From assembly GCA_018666555.1 (NCBI GenBank), contig JABIZD010000041.1, positions 1 through 64,000 of the forward strand: 64,000 nt of DNA, read 5' to 3'. Both the position numbers and the translations under genes were made by a program. Below are positions 44,506-54,499 of the stretch, in pieces. Source of the stretch: Gammaproteobacteria bacterium. GTDB lineage: Bacteria > Pseudomonadota > Gammaproteobacteria > Pseudomonadales > Azotimanducaceae. Under the pieces are notes generated by a model. The model searched no databases. It saw only the letters and a program-made list of their open reading frames with translations, and was not told where the DNA came from. The stretch's first letter is position 1. Every line of letters begins with the position of its first letter.

Positions 44506-44907
44506 ATGCTGAGCGCTACTTACCGGCTTAAACTTATGTTGATCTGTTTCTTGATGGGAACAGCTATTGAACCGTCCCTGGCCGAGCCAGCAGAAGGAGT
44601 GGCCAGGCTCAGTATCTCAACACAGACCCGACAACGGATGGCGGAGCTACCGGAAAAATATCAGGATTTTCTGCGCAGTGATCGCATTTTCTTCGCCAGT
44701 TTACCCCGCGCTGAGCTCATCAAACGACTGGAAGGAAAATCTGTACAGCAGCTCGAAGAAATCATACAAGAGTTGATCTGGCTGGACAGTAAACTCTCCA
44801 TAAGAACCACTGCTGATACCATAAGAACACCCGCTGATACGGATCAAGTCGATCAGAAAAACCTCGAACAGATCCATGATTCGCTAGACAGTTTTATAGC
44901 CGACTAA
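44506..44907 (+). CDS. Small exported hypothetical protein
   Basis: A 133-residue protein of unknown family. Residues 1-26 look like a signal peptide (basic start, LMLICFLMGTA core, cleavage after SLA). The mature part is highly charged and helical, with SDRIFFASLPRAELIKRLEG and QQLEEIIQELIWLDSKL suggesting a coiled or helical periplasmic protein, then a small duplication (TADTIRT, TPADTDQ). Its stop interlocks with the convergent stop of the RND permease (TAA at 44905-44907 against TAG at 44904-44906). It could be related to envelope function, but nothing confirms this. The ribosome binding site is weak, so confidence is moderate. Confidence 0.5.
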   Translation: MLSATYRLKLMLICFLMGTAIEPSLAEPAEGVARLSISTQTRQRMAELPEKYQDFLRSDRIFFASLPRAELIKRLEGKSVQQLEEIIQELIWLDSKLSIRTTADTIRTPADTDQVDQKNLEQIHDSLDSFIAD

Positions 44908-47900
44908 ACCGTCTCTCCCTTAACTGGGCGACCCATTCTGGCCAGGCAATAACCAACTACTTCGTGCTTTAGCGCCCTTAATCGCTGTGGCAGAATCAAC
45001 ATCAGGGGCGTCATTAACAAGGTCAACACAGTGGCGAAGGTTAAGCCATATACAATACTGCTTGCCAGCTTGACCCAGTAGGCTGAAACGTGTCCCCCAT
45101 AGACTACGGTACGATTAATCAGATCAATACTGACGTTGCTAGCCAGCGGAAGTAAACCCAGGACAGTCGTTGCGGTGGTCAAAAAGACGGGCCGCAACCT
45201 TTGTGCTCCGGTCCTGACAATCACTTCTCTAAGAGGCATGCGCGGATTATCCCTACGCAGCACGTTATAGGTATCGATCAACACGATATTATTATTAACC
45301 ACAATTCCTGCGAGAGCGACAATACCAATGCCGGTTAAAATAGTACTGAAAGTCTGATCAAAAGCGAGCAGTCCTAGCAATACCCCGGCGGTGGACATAA
45401 CAACCGCAGAGAGAATCATAAAAGCCTGATAAAAACTATTGAACTGGGTGACTAAGAGCACAAACATTAAAAGCAGTGCCATCATAAATGCGAAGCCTAC
45501 AAACTGCATCGATTCGTCCTGTTCTTCCGCCGCACCACGAAAGCTGACCCGCACACCGCTGAAATTCTGCCTATCAATCCACGCCTGGATTTCAGTCACC
45601 TTGTTATCCGCTATAATGCCAGGAAGTACGTTTGCCCTGATAGTCATCACATAGTTACCATCAACCCTAACGATAGTATCCAGTTTCGCTTTAGCTCGCC
45701 TCTCAACAAAATGACTGATAGGTACCGCCCCCAAGGGAGACGACACCCTGAGCTGATCGAGCATCTGCAGGTTTCGTTCTGCTTTAGGGTACCTGAGCCT
45801 GATTTCGACTTCTTCAATGGCATCATCAGGCCTGTATTCACCTAAATACAGGCCGTTTGTGATCAGTTGCACGGCACTACCTACTTCACTTACATTGACA
45901 TTGAATTCAGCTGCTTTGGCACGGTCAACTACCAGCTCCCACTCAATGCCTGGCAGCACTCGGGTATCCTCGACATCGCGCAGGTCTTGCTGCTGGTCCA
46001 GGTAAGTCCTGATCTGTTCCACTACCGGCTCGAGGTTATTTCTGAATTTAGATGCGATCTGAATCTGGATATCCTTACCAACACTGGGGCCATATTCCTG
46101 TTCGGCTATCTCAGTATTAATACCCACCAGGTTGCGCAACCGCAGGCGCGCCTCCTCAAGGATTTCAGTGCTGTTAGTACCGTAGCTGCGGGCATTTTCA
46201 AAATCCAGGAACACCGTGCCAATCAAGTCAACTGGTGCACTACCACGACCAAATATACTGGCACCGCCTCCGGTTCTGGTGCTGGTAAAATAAGTATCGA
46301 CACCCTTCAAAGGCATGAGGGCCTGCTCCGCCTCCAAGACATAATCACGAATTTCAACTTTGGAAAAATTACCCCTGGCACTGACATTAACCCGGCCGTA
46401 AGAAGGCTCAGTGTCGGTAAAAAATATATAGCCTGCGCCATGTTCGCCATAAACTCTGAATATCAACATCAGAACCACCAAAGTCCCGAGAATCACGGCA
46501 ATCGGATATTTCAGTAACCAATCCAGTAAACCAATGTATCGCCCCGTCAAACCAGGTACCTCATTAAGATTACCGTGTTCGAGTCTTGCCAGGTGATCGC
46601 GTTGAGATGAGTCCAGAGAACCGGCTTTACCAAACAGAGAACCTAGCGTCGGACCGAATACCAGCGCGTAAAGGAGAGAACCACTGAGCACCGCAAAGAC
46701 CGTGACAGGAAGATACATCATGAACTGACCTGACACACCCGGCCAGAAAAACAGCGGCAGGAACGCTGCCAGTGTGGTCGCTGTGCTGGCCAGAACCGGC
46801 CATAACATGCGCTGGGCTGATACCAGATATGCCTGGCCACGGTTCATGCCTTCAACCATTTTCCGGTCAGCAAACTCAACTACGACGATCGCACCATCGA
46901 TCAGCATACCAAGCCCAAGCAACATGCCAAACATCACCATAAAGTTAAACGACAGGCCCATTAGCTGCAGAACCATCAAACCAAACAGAAAAGACGCAGG
47001 GACCGCCAGACCAACCAAGATACCAGAACGCAACCCAAGTGTTGCAACCACCAAGGTCATTACCAGAGCCATTGCAGTGACGATATTCCCTTGCAGTTCT
47101 GTAACCTGCTGCTCGGCAAAAGGGGCTTGATCCTGACTGTAGATAATATCAATCTCAGGTGGGTAATCCGCGGTCAAGTCTTCAACTAATTTCCTGACTT
47201 TTTCGTTCATATTGATGATATTCATGCCAGGTCGACGCAATACTTCTACTGTGATCGCCGGCGTACCATTTACTCGCGTATAAGTTTGACGGTCCTTAAA
47301 GGTACGCCTGATCTCAGCTACTTTATCAAGGGTAACAACCGTATCACCGCTGGCTTTTATGGGGAGTCCAAATACATCACTACGGGTTTCGATTAATCCC
47401 GGCACCTTAACGGAGAATCGACCTTGGCCAGTATCCATCGCACCGGCAGCAATCAAACGATTATTGTTTCTCACCGCACTGAACATCTCCTGCTGGGAGA
47501 TCTGATAATATTCCAATTGAATCGGATCTATCACCGCTTCCAGCAGTTCCTCTCGATGACCCGAGAGCCGAGCCTCAAGTACTTCAGTCAGACTTTCCAG
47601 GTCATACTTTAATTCAACTGCGCGGGCATACAGCACCCGCTCAGGGACTAAATTCGATGCCAGACTAATCGCCAAAACCGGTTGCTCGGACATAGTAATT
47701 GCTTTGATAATAGGCTCTTCAGCGGTAGCAGGGATTTCAGCCTGGGCACGATCTACAGCAGCCCTAACCTCGGCTATGGCCGCATCTGAGTCAAAGTCAA
47801 TATCGAACTCTAAAATCAGATTAGCGGCACCTTCCTGGGAGGTCGCAGTCACTTCCTCTATGCCTTCCAGCGCCCGCACCTCAGATTCAATGGGCCTGAC

Positions 47901-48092
47901 TATCAATCGATCCGCATCTTCTGGCGATATGCCAGGATGGGGTATTAGAATCATGACAATCGGTATCCTAATATCAGGATCAGCTTCGATCGTAATAGTT
48001 GACCTGGCAACCACGCCAGCGATAATAATCATTATCAGAATACACAAGGTCGTCTTATAGTTGTGCAGTGCGACTGCCGGAAGCTGTTTCAC
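44904..48092 (-). CDS. RND efflux pump permease (HAE1/AcrB-like)
   Basis: A 1062-residue inner-membrane pump with 12 predicted helices and two large periplasmic loops. The RND layout is clear: a helix at 12-30, repeated TM2-6 and TM8-12 blocks, and GxxxD motifs. In AcrB the proton relay is Asp407-Asp408 on TM4 and Lys940 on TM10. Here TM4 has Asp399 followed by Gly400 (LIDGAIVVVE), and TM10 has asparagines (VVNNNIVLIDTYN) where lysine is expected, so the relay differs from AcrB. It is translated after the fusion-protein gene with a 4-base overlap (ATGA). It exports hydrophobic compounds with a periplasmic adaptor; no outer-membrane channel gene is adjacent, so a TolC-type channel encoded elsewhere is expected. 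Confidence 0.93.
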   Translation of the reverse strand: MKQLPAVALHNYKTTLCILIMIIIAGVVARSTITIEADPDIRIPIVMILIPHPGISPEDADRLIVRPIESEVRALEGIEEVTATSQEGAANLILEFDIDFDSDAAIAEVRAAVDRAQAEIPATAEEPIIKAITMSEQPVLAISLASNLVPERVLYARAVELKYDLESLTEVLEARLSGHREELLEAVIDPIQLEYYQISQQEMFSAVRNNNRLIAAGAMDTGQGRFSVKVPGLIETRSDVFGLPIKASGDTVVTLDKVAEIRRTFKDRQTYTRVNGTPAITVEVLRRPGMNIINMNEKVRKLVEDLTADYPPEIDIIYSQDQAPFAEQQVTELQGNIVTAMALVMTLVVATLGLRSGILVGLAVPASFLFGLMVLQLMGLSFNFMVMFGMLLGLGMLIDGAIVVVEFADRKMVEGMNRGQAYLVSAQRMLWPVLASTATTLAAFLPLFFWPGVSGQFMMYLPVTVFAVLSGSLLYALVFGPTLGSLFGKAGSLDSSQRDHLARLEHGNLNEVPGLTGRYIGLLDWLLKYPIAVILGTLVVLMLIFRVYGEHGAGYIFFTDTEPSYGRVNVSARGNFSKVEIRDYVLEAEQALMPLKGVDTYFTSTRTGGGASIFGRGSAPVDLIGTVFLDFENARSYGTNSTEILEEARLRLRNLVGINTEIAEQEYGPSVGKDIQIQIASKFRNNLEPVVEQIRTYLDQQQDLRDVEDTRVLPGIEWELVVDRAKAAEFNVNVSEVGSAVQLITNGLYLGEYRPDDAIEEVEIRLRYPKAERNLQMLDQLRVSSPLGAVPISHFVERRAKAKLDTIVRVDGNYVMTIRANVLPGIIADNKVTEIQAWIDRQNFSGVRVSFRGAAEEQDESMQFVGFAFMMALLLMFVLLVTQFNSFYQAFMILSAVVMSTAGVLLGLLAFDQTFSTILTGIGIVALAGIVVNNNIVLIDTYNVLRRDNPRMPLREVIVRTGAQRLRPVFLTTATTVLGLLPLASNVSIDLINRTVVYGGHVSAYWVKLASSIVYGLTFATVLTLLMTPLMLILPQRLRALKHEVVGYCLARMGRPVKGETV

Positions 48093-49183
48093 TCGGCGCC
48101 ACCCAGTAAACCGCCAGCGGCTTCAGAATCATCAAACACCGCGACGACTTGCTGGCCCGGAAAAACCATTTCCTGGCCGAGAGTAATCAGATTAATCGAA
48201 TTGGGAAGACCGGACAGCCAGACCCCATCCTGGGTATCTTTTGCTATTTCAACGGCGAGAAACGCGACGATACTTTCCTTGTTGACTATCTTTACACCGA
48301 CCACACCGCCATCATCCAGGGACAGTAACGCTGGCGATGTTTTATGAGCCATTAACCTAGGTCCAGGCAAAGACAACTGAGCTGACAGGCCATCGCGTAG
48401 TTTGAACTCAGGATTATCGATCTGAACTTCTATGCGATAGGTGCGGGTACTTGAATCTGAAGCATGACTGATATAGCTGATCATGCCTGAATGCACCTCT
48501 CCATTGGCAAAAACGGCACTGGCAGCGCCACCTAATTCCAATCCGGATAGTTCGTTCTGGGTCACAGAGGCTACTACCAGCATCGGATCCGGGTCGAGGA
48601 TTTCAGCACAGACATCGCCGCGCTGCAGAAAATCACCGATATCCACTGGTCTCGCCTGAACGATACCATCAAAAGGCGCTAGAATTCCTAAATCAGCCAG
48701 CGCCAACTGTCGTCGTTTATACTCAGACTGCGCTTTCATCAGGTTTGCTTTTGCCGAAGCAATCTCCACCTTGCCTTGAAAACCCTGTTTGGATAGTTTT
48801 AGGATACCTTCATAATTAAGCCGCCGGTACTCCACGGTTGCCTTGGCTTCTGCCAATTGTTCCTGCCGATCCTCGCTGGAAATCTTACACAGCAAATCTC
48901 CTGTGCTAATCAGCTCGCCTTTGTCACGCGGCAGTGCAATGACCTTGCCACTGACCTCTGCCCTGACCTTGACACTACGTTTAGCCTGGCTCTTGCCACT
49001 GGCTACAATTTGTATCTCTGTCGCCTGGGCACGTGATCTAACCGCTCTAACTCGAATCATCGCAGAATTTATTTTCTCCGCGTCGATAACAGATTCAGAC
49101 TCTGATCGCAGGAATTGCCCGGATATTAACCAGCCCAGCAAAACGAAGCCGATTACAGCCGCTAAAAGCTTCGATGCATTCAT
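48089..49183 (-). CDS. RND efflux periplasmic adaptor (membrane fusion protein)
   Basis: A 364-residue adaptor of the HlyD/AcrA family. A membrane anchor lies at about 8-25 (AAVIGFVLLGWLISG), then the lipoyl/barrel-sandwich segment KVRAEVSGKVIALPRDKGELISTGDLL around 72-98, a helical hairpin (EQLAEAKATVEYRRLNYEGIL, then LMKAQSEYKRRQLALADLGIL), and a second barrel half with APFDGIVQARPVDIGDFLQRGD near 165-190. It links the inner-membrane pump to an outer-membrane channel. The gene stop overlaps the permease start by four bases, so both are one operon. No transcriptional regulator gene is adjacent. Confidence 0.93.
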   Translation of the reverse strand: MNASKLLAAVIGFVLLGWLISGQFLRSESESVIDAEKINSAMIRVRAVRSRAQATEIQIVASGKSQAKRSVKVRAEVSGKVIALPRDKGELISTGDLLCKISSEDRQEQLAEAKATVEYRRLNYEGILKLSKQGFQGKVEIASAKANLMKAQSEYKRRQLALADLGILAPFDGIVQARPVDIGDFLQRGDVCAEILDPDPMLVVASVTQNELSGLELGGAASAVFANGEVHSGMISYISHASDSSTRTYRIEVQIDNPEFKLRDGLSAQLSLPGPRLMAHKTSPALLSLDDGGVVGVKIVNKESIVAFLAVEIAKDTQDGVWLSGLPNSINLITLGQEMVFPGQQVVAVFDDSEAAGGLLGGAE

Positions 49184-49361
49184 TATTTACCATCCCTTAA
49201 AAGTCGCGCGGATTATAGCCTAATCAACGGCGGTTTTAAGTTATGGTTAACAATCACCGGGGTTCATAATACCCTCCATAAGTTTAATCTACCTACAGAC
49301 AGGTACCGCCCCTGTAAACATTGCCATCAAATGGTCTGTAGCCGAGATTCAGGCAGCACCA

Positions 49362-50345
49362 GTGGCTGAATTTGCGCGGCGCCGAAACCAGGCCATTAGC
49401 AAGCCGCTATACGATGATGCTTGTAACTGCGGTTCACTTCTAGTTAGGATTAAGGTTGCTACGGCCTACCCGAATGAGGAAACAATAATCAGTAACCCTA
49501 TCGATAGATTTGAATCTGTTTTTCGTAGTGCCGACAAGCCACAATTCCGCTATCAGCCTCCCAATGTTGGCCGTATTTTAGTGCTCACCGACAGCGAAAA
49601 TAAAAGCAGCACCTTCCATGACAGGGTGTCGAGGTTTTTGTCCAGTGGCGACCTTGGCCAGACACCTGAATTCAGACTATCAAATACCCCACCTCCAGCC
49701 ACGAAATCTGATTTTCTGAAGCGAGTAGAAGCTGATCAGGCTGATATTGTGGTCACCCACAGGCATCTATACGAGACATTTACAGACCCGAATCTAGGCC
49801 TGGGGACCTATCCTGAAGCCCTGCTGCAATGTTCAACTCGGCCTCTGCTGATCCTGCCCCACTACCTCGATCCAGGGCTTTTACCGACAACCGAAAAGCT
49901 GGAGGACGTACTGGTCATCTCTGATCATTTTTCAAACAGCGATGAATTAATCAACTGGTCTGCCAAGTTTGTCTCAAATTCTGGCTCGCTCTGGTTAACT
50001 CACGTTGAATCTGAGGCGGATTTTGATCGTTATATGAAAGCAATAGAACGGATACCTGAATTAGATACAGACATAGCTCGCACTACCCTTCGTCGGGAAC
50101 TGCTGCATGAATCCAACAGTTATATTCACAACTGCAAGCAACAACTATCGAGAAACAATCCCCAACTCACGGTTGAAATCCTGGCTTGCATGGGCCACCC
50201 GCTGGATAGCTACAGACAATGGCTCAACGAGGAAAAGCATGAAATGCTGGTCATCCCGGCTTTAGGAGATGATGCCTTCCGGCAACGAGCTCTGGCTAAT
50301 CACCTTGCTGAGGAATTTCCGCAGATTGCCCTACTTTTAGTGTGA
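49362..50345 (+). CDS. Universal-stress-protein-like protein paired with an ion transporter
   Basis: A 327-residue cytosolic protein with two alpha/beta halves. The first holds GRILVLTDSENKSSTFHDRVSRFL and ADIVVTHRHLYE; the second holds LEDVLVISDHFSNSDELINWSAKFV, GSLWLTHVE and HEMLVIPALGDD. These strand-helix units are like the two domains of tandem universal stress proteins, although the ATP-binding G-2x-G-9x-G signature was not clearly seen. GTG at 49362 has an AGGCAG upstream; the first 30 residues are not USP-like, so a later start is possible. It ends 18 bases before the transporter start and is very probably co-transcribed. A regulatory role on the transporter is inference. Confidence 0.65.
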   Translation: MAEFARRRNQAISKPLYDDACNCGSLLVRIKVATAYPNEETIISNPIDRFESVFRSADKPQFRYQPPNVGRILVLTDSENKSSTFHDRVSRFLSSGDLGQTPEFRLSNTPPPATKSDFLKRVEADQADIVVTHRHLYETFTDPNLGLGTYPEALLQCSTRPLLILPHYLDPGLLPTTEKLEDVLVISDHFSNSDELINWSAKFVSNSGSLWLTHVESEADFDRYMKAIERIPELDTDIARTTLRRELLHESNSYIHNCKQQLSRNNPQLTVEILACMGHPLDSYRQWLNEEKHEMLVIPALGDDAFRQRALANHLAEEFPQIALLLV

Positions 50346-50363
50346 GCATGGATAGGTATTAAC

Positions 50364-51800
50364 ATGAAACGAAAACCGCTAATTCTGTTCACTTGTCTCT
50401 GTCTTCAAGCGCCCGCATTGCAGGCCTCCGAGGTCAATCATACAGCCAACTCTTCAATCACTTTTATCTTTATGGGTATTCTTGCAGCAATGATTCTATG
50501 CCTGGCCCTGGAAGAAAAATTACACGCCAAAAAATCCTTGATAACCGGGTGTTTCGCCATGATTTCACTACTGGTAGCTACCGGCTTCGACCTGCTGCCA
50601 TTCGGACCGGTAGTTAACGTTTTCGGTGAAGCCATGCAATTACCTGTCTATATTCCAGCCGTTGACTGGGAAGTCATTGCTATCATCGTCGGCGCCAGCA
50701 TATTTGTTGATGTCACCTCTAAATCAGGACTTTTTTCCTGGATAGCTATCAAACTCACCAAAGCATCCACAGGGGACCCGTTTAAATTACTCATGTTCTA
50801 TGGCGCCATGACCGTGCTGTTCTCAGCGGTCCTTAACAACGTAACAGCTATGATCATCATAGGTTCTCTGACCGGAGTATCACTTAATAAACTGGGCCAT
50901 AACGACAAACTATTAGGCTTCCTCCTGATAGAAGGCTTACTCACTAACATTGGCGGACTGCTAACATTAATCAGTTCAGTTCCCAATATTATTGTCGGCA
51001 ACCTGGCTGGTATCGCATTCATTGATTTTTTCCTGTATTCCGCTCCTTATGTGCTCATTGCCAGTGCCTTGACGCTGTGGCTGGGCGCAACCCTGTTCGG
51101 CATTAAGCGCTTAAGCAATGAAACTGAACGCAATGAAGCTGCTGAACAAGTCAGTAGTTTTGATGAAAATGATGGCATCGCAGCCAAGCCAGTCTTTATC
51201 TATAGCATCGTCCTGTTTGTATTGCTGATACTGGCTTTTTCACTGCAATCAGTAATACCCCTTCTAGATCAGCTAGGCATGGGTTTTGTTGCGCTCCTAT
51301 TTGCTTTTATTGCCCTGCTTAGATTTCGACACAATGTCAACGAGTTCTATGCCAACATCGACTGGGATCTGATTTTCTTTTTTGTCACCCTGTTTATGGT
51401 GATCAACGTAATGGAACATGCCGGGGTACTCAGTGCCATCGGGGGTGGTATCGTCCTGCTGACAGAGCTTGGCCCTCGCGCCGGCCCACTTGCTCTACTC
51501 TGGTCCTCGGCCATTGCCAGCTCAATTACTGACAACATCCCGCTGGCCGCCATGCTAGGCAAGATCCTTTTTCAACTCGGTGAACAGACTACTAACGCCC
51601 ACTGGTGGAGTGTTATATTCGGATCGAATCTTGGTGGTAATATAACGCCAATAGGGTCGGCCTCAACCGTCGTCGCCGTCACGGTTCTGCATAAATTCGG
51701 CATTCCTCTGTCCTTCCTTGGCTTTGTCACTAAAGCATTCGTTTTCGCCCTGGCTCAACTCATATTAGCCACCGGATATATCATCCTGATGTCAACTTAA
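50364..51800 (+). CDS. ArsB/NhaD-type ion transporter (ion transporter superfamily)
   Basis: A 478-residue inner-membrane transporter. It starts with a signal-like segment (1-21, ending LQA) and then about 11-12 helices. Conserved text includes VGASIFVDVTSKSGLFSWIAIKLTK near 110-134, LFSAVLNNVTAMIIIGSLTG near 152-171, LLTNIGGLLTLISSVPNIIVGN near 191-212, and SSAIASSITDNIPLAAMLG near 388-406. The paired NN and DN helix-break motifs are typical of the IT superfamily (NhaD Na+/H+ antiporters, ArsB, SLC13). An N-terminal signal peptide is more NhaD-like. The ion is uncertain; Na+/H+ exchange would fit a marine organism. It follows the USP-like gene by 18 bases. Confidence 0.85.
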   Translation: MKRKPLILFTCLCLQAPALQASEVNHTANSSITFIFMGILAAMILCLALEEKLHAKKSLITGCFAMISLLVATGFDLLPFGPVVNVFGEAMQLPVYIPAVDWEVIAIIVGASIFVDVTSKSGLFSWIAIKLTKASTGDPFKLLMFYGAMTVLFSAVLNNVTAMIIIGSLTGVSLNKLGHNDKLLGFLLIEGLLTNIGGLLTLISSVPNIIVGNLAGIAFIDFFLYSAPYVLIASALTLWLGATLFGIKRLSNETERNEAAEQVSSFDENDGIAAKPVFIYSIVLFVLLILAFSLQSVIPLLDQLGMGFVALLFAFIALLRFRHNVNEFYANIDWDLIFFFVTLFMVINVMEHAGVLSAIGGGIVLLTELGPRAGPLALLWSSAIASSITDNIPLAAMLGKILFQLGEQTTNAHWWSVIFGSNLGGNITPIGSASTVVAVTVLHKFGIPLSFLGFVTKAFVFALAQLILATGYIILMST

Positions 51801-51982
51801 CCAGACAGGGCCGCCCACCTATTAGCGGTTGTTAGTGCACATACAGCCCAGCTGGGCACCAGCTACTAATCTGTCCTGCATCCTGATAGGGTATCTCAAC
51901 GCAGGGCAATCAATCTAAGCAGTACCTTGTTTACGCTATCCTGACATCAGTTAAAACAACCATTAACTTGAGAGGTCTTGAC

Positions 51983-54346
51983 TTGTTTACCTATGCCCGC
52001 CTACCCATCTACCTGGTTATTACCGCACTGCTAATGTCGGCCGCTAAAGCGGAGCCAGAGCCAGTCACTGCCTTAACGACCGCGGAAGGATTTTTTCATG
52101 TGGTAACAGACCAGGCCAATGGCCGCATATTGCTCGACATACCCAAGTCATCACAGCCCTTTATCTTGCAGTTAAGCCTGCCAAGGGGGCTTGGTTCCAA
52201 TGATATTGGCCTGGATCGGGGCCGACTCGGAGACACCAAACTGGTCTATTTCAAACGCCTCGGGAAGAAAGTACTACTGACCCAGAAGAATACCGATTTC
52301 AGAGCCAACTCTGCATTCCAGGCCGAGAAAAATGCAGTCACTGAAGCCTTTGCAAGCTCTGTAATATGGGGTTTCCAGGTCGAATCTGAAACAGAGGAAT
52401 CCTATCGCATCGACTATACTGAATATCTGTTATCCGATAGCTATGGCATAAGTCGTATCCTGGAAGATGCCGAACAAGGCAAATATTCCATCAATTCTGA
52501 GCGTTCCGCAGCATTGCTCGCTCGCCTTGGTAACTTCCCAGACAACACCGAACTCGAGGCAATCATCACCCTCACAGGCAATGCCCAGGCCAGGGAAATT
52601 CGGCAGGTTGCGCCAGATAGCTCTGCGATCAGTATACAGGTCCATCACTCCCTGATTCGATTACCCGATAATGGCTACCAAAACCGGTTATTTCATCCCA
52701 GAAGCGGCTATTCCCCGTTTTCCTACCTGGATTACGCTGCACCACTGTCGGAACCTTTAAAAAAACAGTTCATCTCGACGCACCGGCTATCGCCCGGTAT
52801 ACCACTGACTTACTACCTGGATCCTGGCGTGCCTGAACCCATCAGGTCTGCGCTCATGGAAGGTGCAAGCTGGTGGGATAGCGCTTTCAAGGCAGCAGGC
52901 CATGCTGCGGGGTTCGCTATTAAGCAGCTACCCCCTGATGCGGATCCCATGGACATTCGTTACAACATTATTCAATGGGTACATCGTCGTACCCGAGGCT
53001 GGAGTTACGGCATGTCTGTTCGTGACCCTCGGACTGGAGAAATTCTCAAAGGTCAAGTCACCCTGGGCTCGCTGAGAATCCGCCAGGACATGCTTATAGC
53101 CGAGGGTTTACTGTCTCCCTATACCGAATCAGAAACTGAACAGGCAGCGCGCGTACCGGTACAGCAAATGGCCCTGGCGAGAATTCGTCAACTATCTGCT
53201 CACGAAATCGGCCATACCCTGGGATTAGCCCATAATTACAGCGCCAGCCGCCAGGAAAGATCCTCTGTCATGGACTATCCACACCCGTTACTGAAAATCC
53301 AGGCTAACAAAATTGACCTTGCCGACGCTTATGCCACAGGCATTGGCAAATGGGATAAACAGGCGATCCTTTACGGTTATGGAGATTTATCAGGATTTAG
53401 CCAAACCGATTATTTAAACCAGCATCTAGCATCCAGCAAGGCTCAAAAACTAAGTTTCATCACCGACCGCGACGCCAGGGCCATGGCGGGTGCTCACAGT
53501 GATGCTCATCTCTGGGATTCAGGTAATGATATTGTCTTGGAACTACATAATACCCTGGATGTAAGACAAATCGCCCTACAAAACCTCGGCGAAAATTCGA
53601 TCACAAACAATACCCCTCATTCAGAATTAGAAAATGTCCTGGTGCCTGTCTATTACCTGCATCGCTATCAAACAGAAGCAGTAACCAAGTTGATTGGCGG
53701 TAGCCATTACCAGTATACGACCAAAGGCGACGCAACAATTGCGCCTCTTGCTGCTGTCGAGGGTGCCAGGCAAAGCGCCGCCCTGGCTGCATTGTATCGG
53801 AGCATATCAGTGGAGGCGCTGCTGATACCTGCGCACCTGGTCAAACAAATACCGCCAAAAGCCTTTGGCTACCACCGTAACCGGGAGAGCGCACCCAGCC
53901 TGCAACTGCCTCTGCTTGACCCCTTGACTATGGCGGAAGCGGCTGTCAGCACAACATTAAGGTTACTATTACGCCCGGAAAGACTGGCCAGGGTGATCCA
54001 GCAGTCAACCAATGACTCAGACGTTCCTGATATCAACTATATTCTCGATGGCCTGATCAAGGCCAGCCTGCTTCTTCCAGCCCTGGACGGGCAGCCTGAA
54101 CTGGTTCGACAAAGACTCTCCCTGATCGTGCTCGAACACCTGCTGAGTCTCGCTTACAGCCAACAGCAGACACCTGAAGTCGCGGCAGTAGCGCGGGCCA
54201 TCATTAAATCACTTGAACGTCAATTGGCGCGAAGAAAATCATCCCACAACCGTTTCCTGCTTGACCTAGTCAGAAGTACGATTTCCCGAGGAAACTACGA
54301 AACCAAACCCCGATTTACACCGATGCCGCCCGGCAGCCCAATCTAG
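51983..54346 (+). CDS. Exported zinc-dependent metalloprotease (metzincin, DUF5117/DUF4953-like)
   Basis: A 787-residue secreted or periplasmic protease. A signal peptide covers about residues 1-23 (YLVITALLMSAAKA). The zinc site is HEIGHTLGLAHN at 407-418 with His407, Glu408, His411 and His417, and the downstream Met in SVMDYPHP is a likely Met-turn, giving the metzincin layout. The N-terminal half has the beta-rich text of the DUF5117/DUF5118 group (RLPDNGYQNRLFHPRSGY), and the C-terminal half is helical. TTG at 51983 was taken as the start because AGAGGT precedes it; an earlier TTG at 51968 adds five residues. The substrate is unknown. It is transcribed alone, 182 bases after the transporter gene. 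Confidence 0.85.
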   Translation: MFTYARLPIYLVITALLMSAAKAEPEPVTALTTAEGFFHVVTDQANGRILLDIPKSSQPFILQLSLPRGLGSNDIGLDRGRLGDTKLVYFKRLGKKVLLTQKNTDFRANSAFQAEKNAVTEAFASSVIWGFQVESETEESYRIDYTEYLLSDSYGISRILEDAEQGKYSINSERSAALLARLGNFPDNTELEAIITLTGNAQAREIRQVAPDSSAISIQVHHSLIRLPDNGYQNRLFHPRSGYSPFSYLDYAAPLSEPLKKQFISTHRLSPGIPLTYYLDPGVPEPIRSALMEGASWWDSAFKAAGHAAGFAIKQLPPDADPMDIRYNIIQWVHRRTRGWSYGMSVRDPRTGEILKGQVTLGSLRIRQDMLIAEGLLSPYTESETEQAARVPVQQMALARIRQLSAHEIGHTLGLAHNYSASRQERSSVMDYPHPLLKIQANKIDLADAYATGIGKWDKQAILYGYGDLSGFSQTDYLNQHLASSKAQKLSFITDRDARAMAGAHSDAHLWDSGNDIVLELHNTLDVRQIALQNLGENSITNNTPHSELENVLVPVYYLHRYQTEAVTKLIGGSHYQYTTKGDATIAPLAAVEGARQSAALAALYRSISVEALLIPAHLVKQIPPKAFGYHRNRESAPSLQLPLLDPLTMAEAAVSTTLRLLLRPERLARVIQQSTNDSDVPDINYILDGLIKASLLLPALDGQPELVRQRLSLIVLEHLLSLAYSQQQTPEVAAVARAIIKSLERQLARRKSSHNRFLLDLVRSTISRGNYETKPRFTPMPPGSPI

Positions 54347-54499
54347 CCTTAAGCACAACCATCCCGCTTAAACGACTGATCCAGAAACGACAACCAATAA
54401 ACTAAATTTACAATGGAGTTTGACTATAACCAGGTTAGCGCGTAAACCTTATAATCGAGAATTCTAAAACGTAAAATTGCTACCCTCTAAGGATCAAAT

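Noticed and set aside
44297-44512. 71-codon plus-strand open frame
   Set aside because: No ribosome binding site, no recognisable family, and it runs into the next gene.
45867-46517. 216-codon plus-strand open frame
   Set aside because: It is antisense to the RND permease, which is clearly coding; the text is not protein-like.
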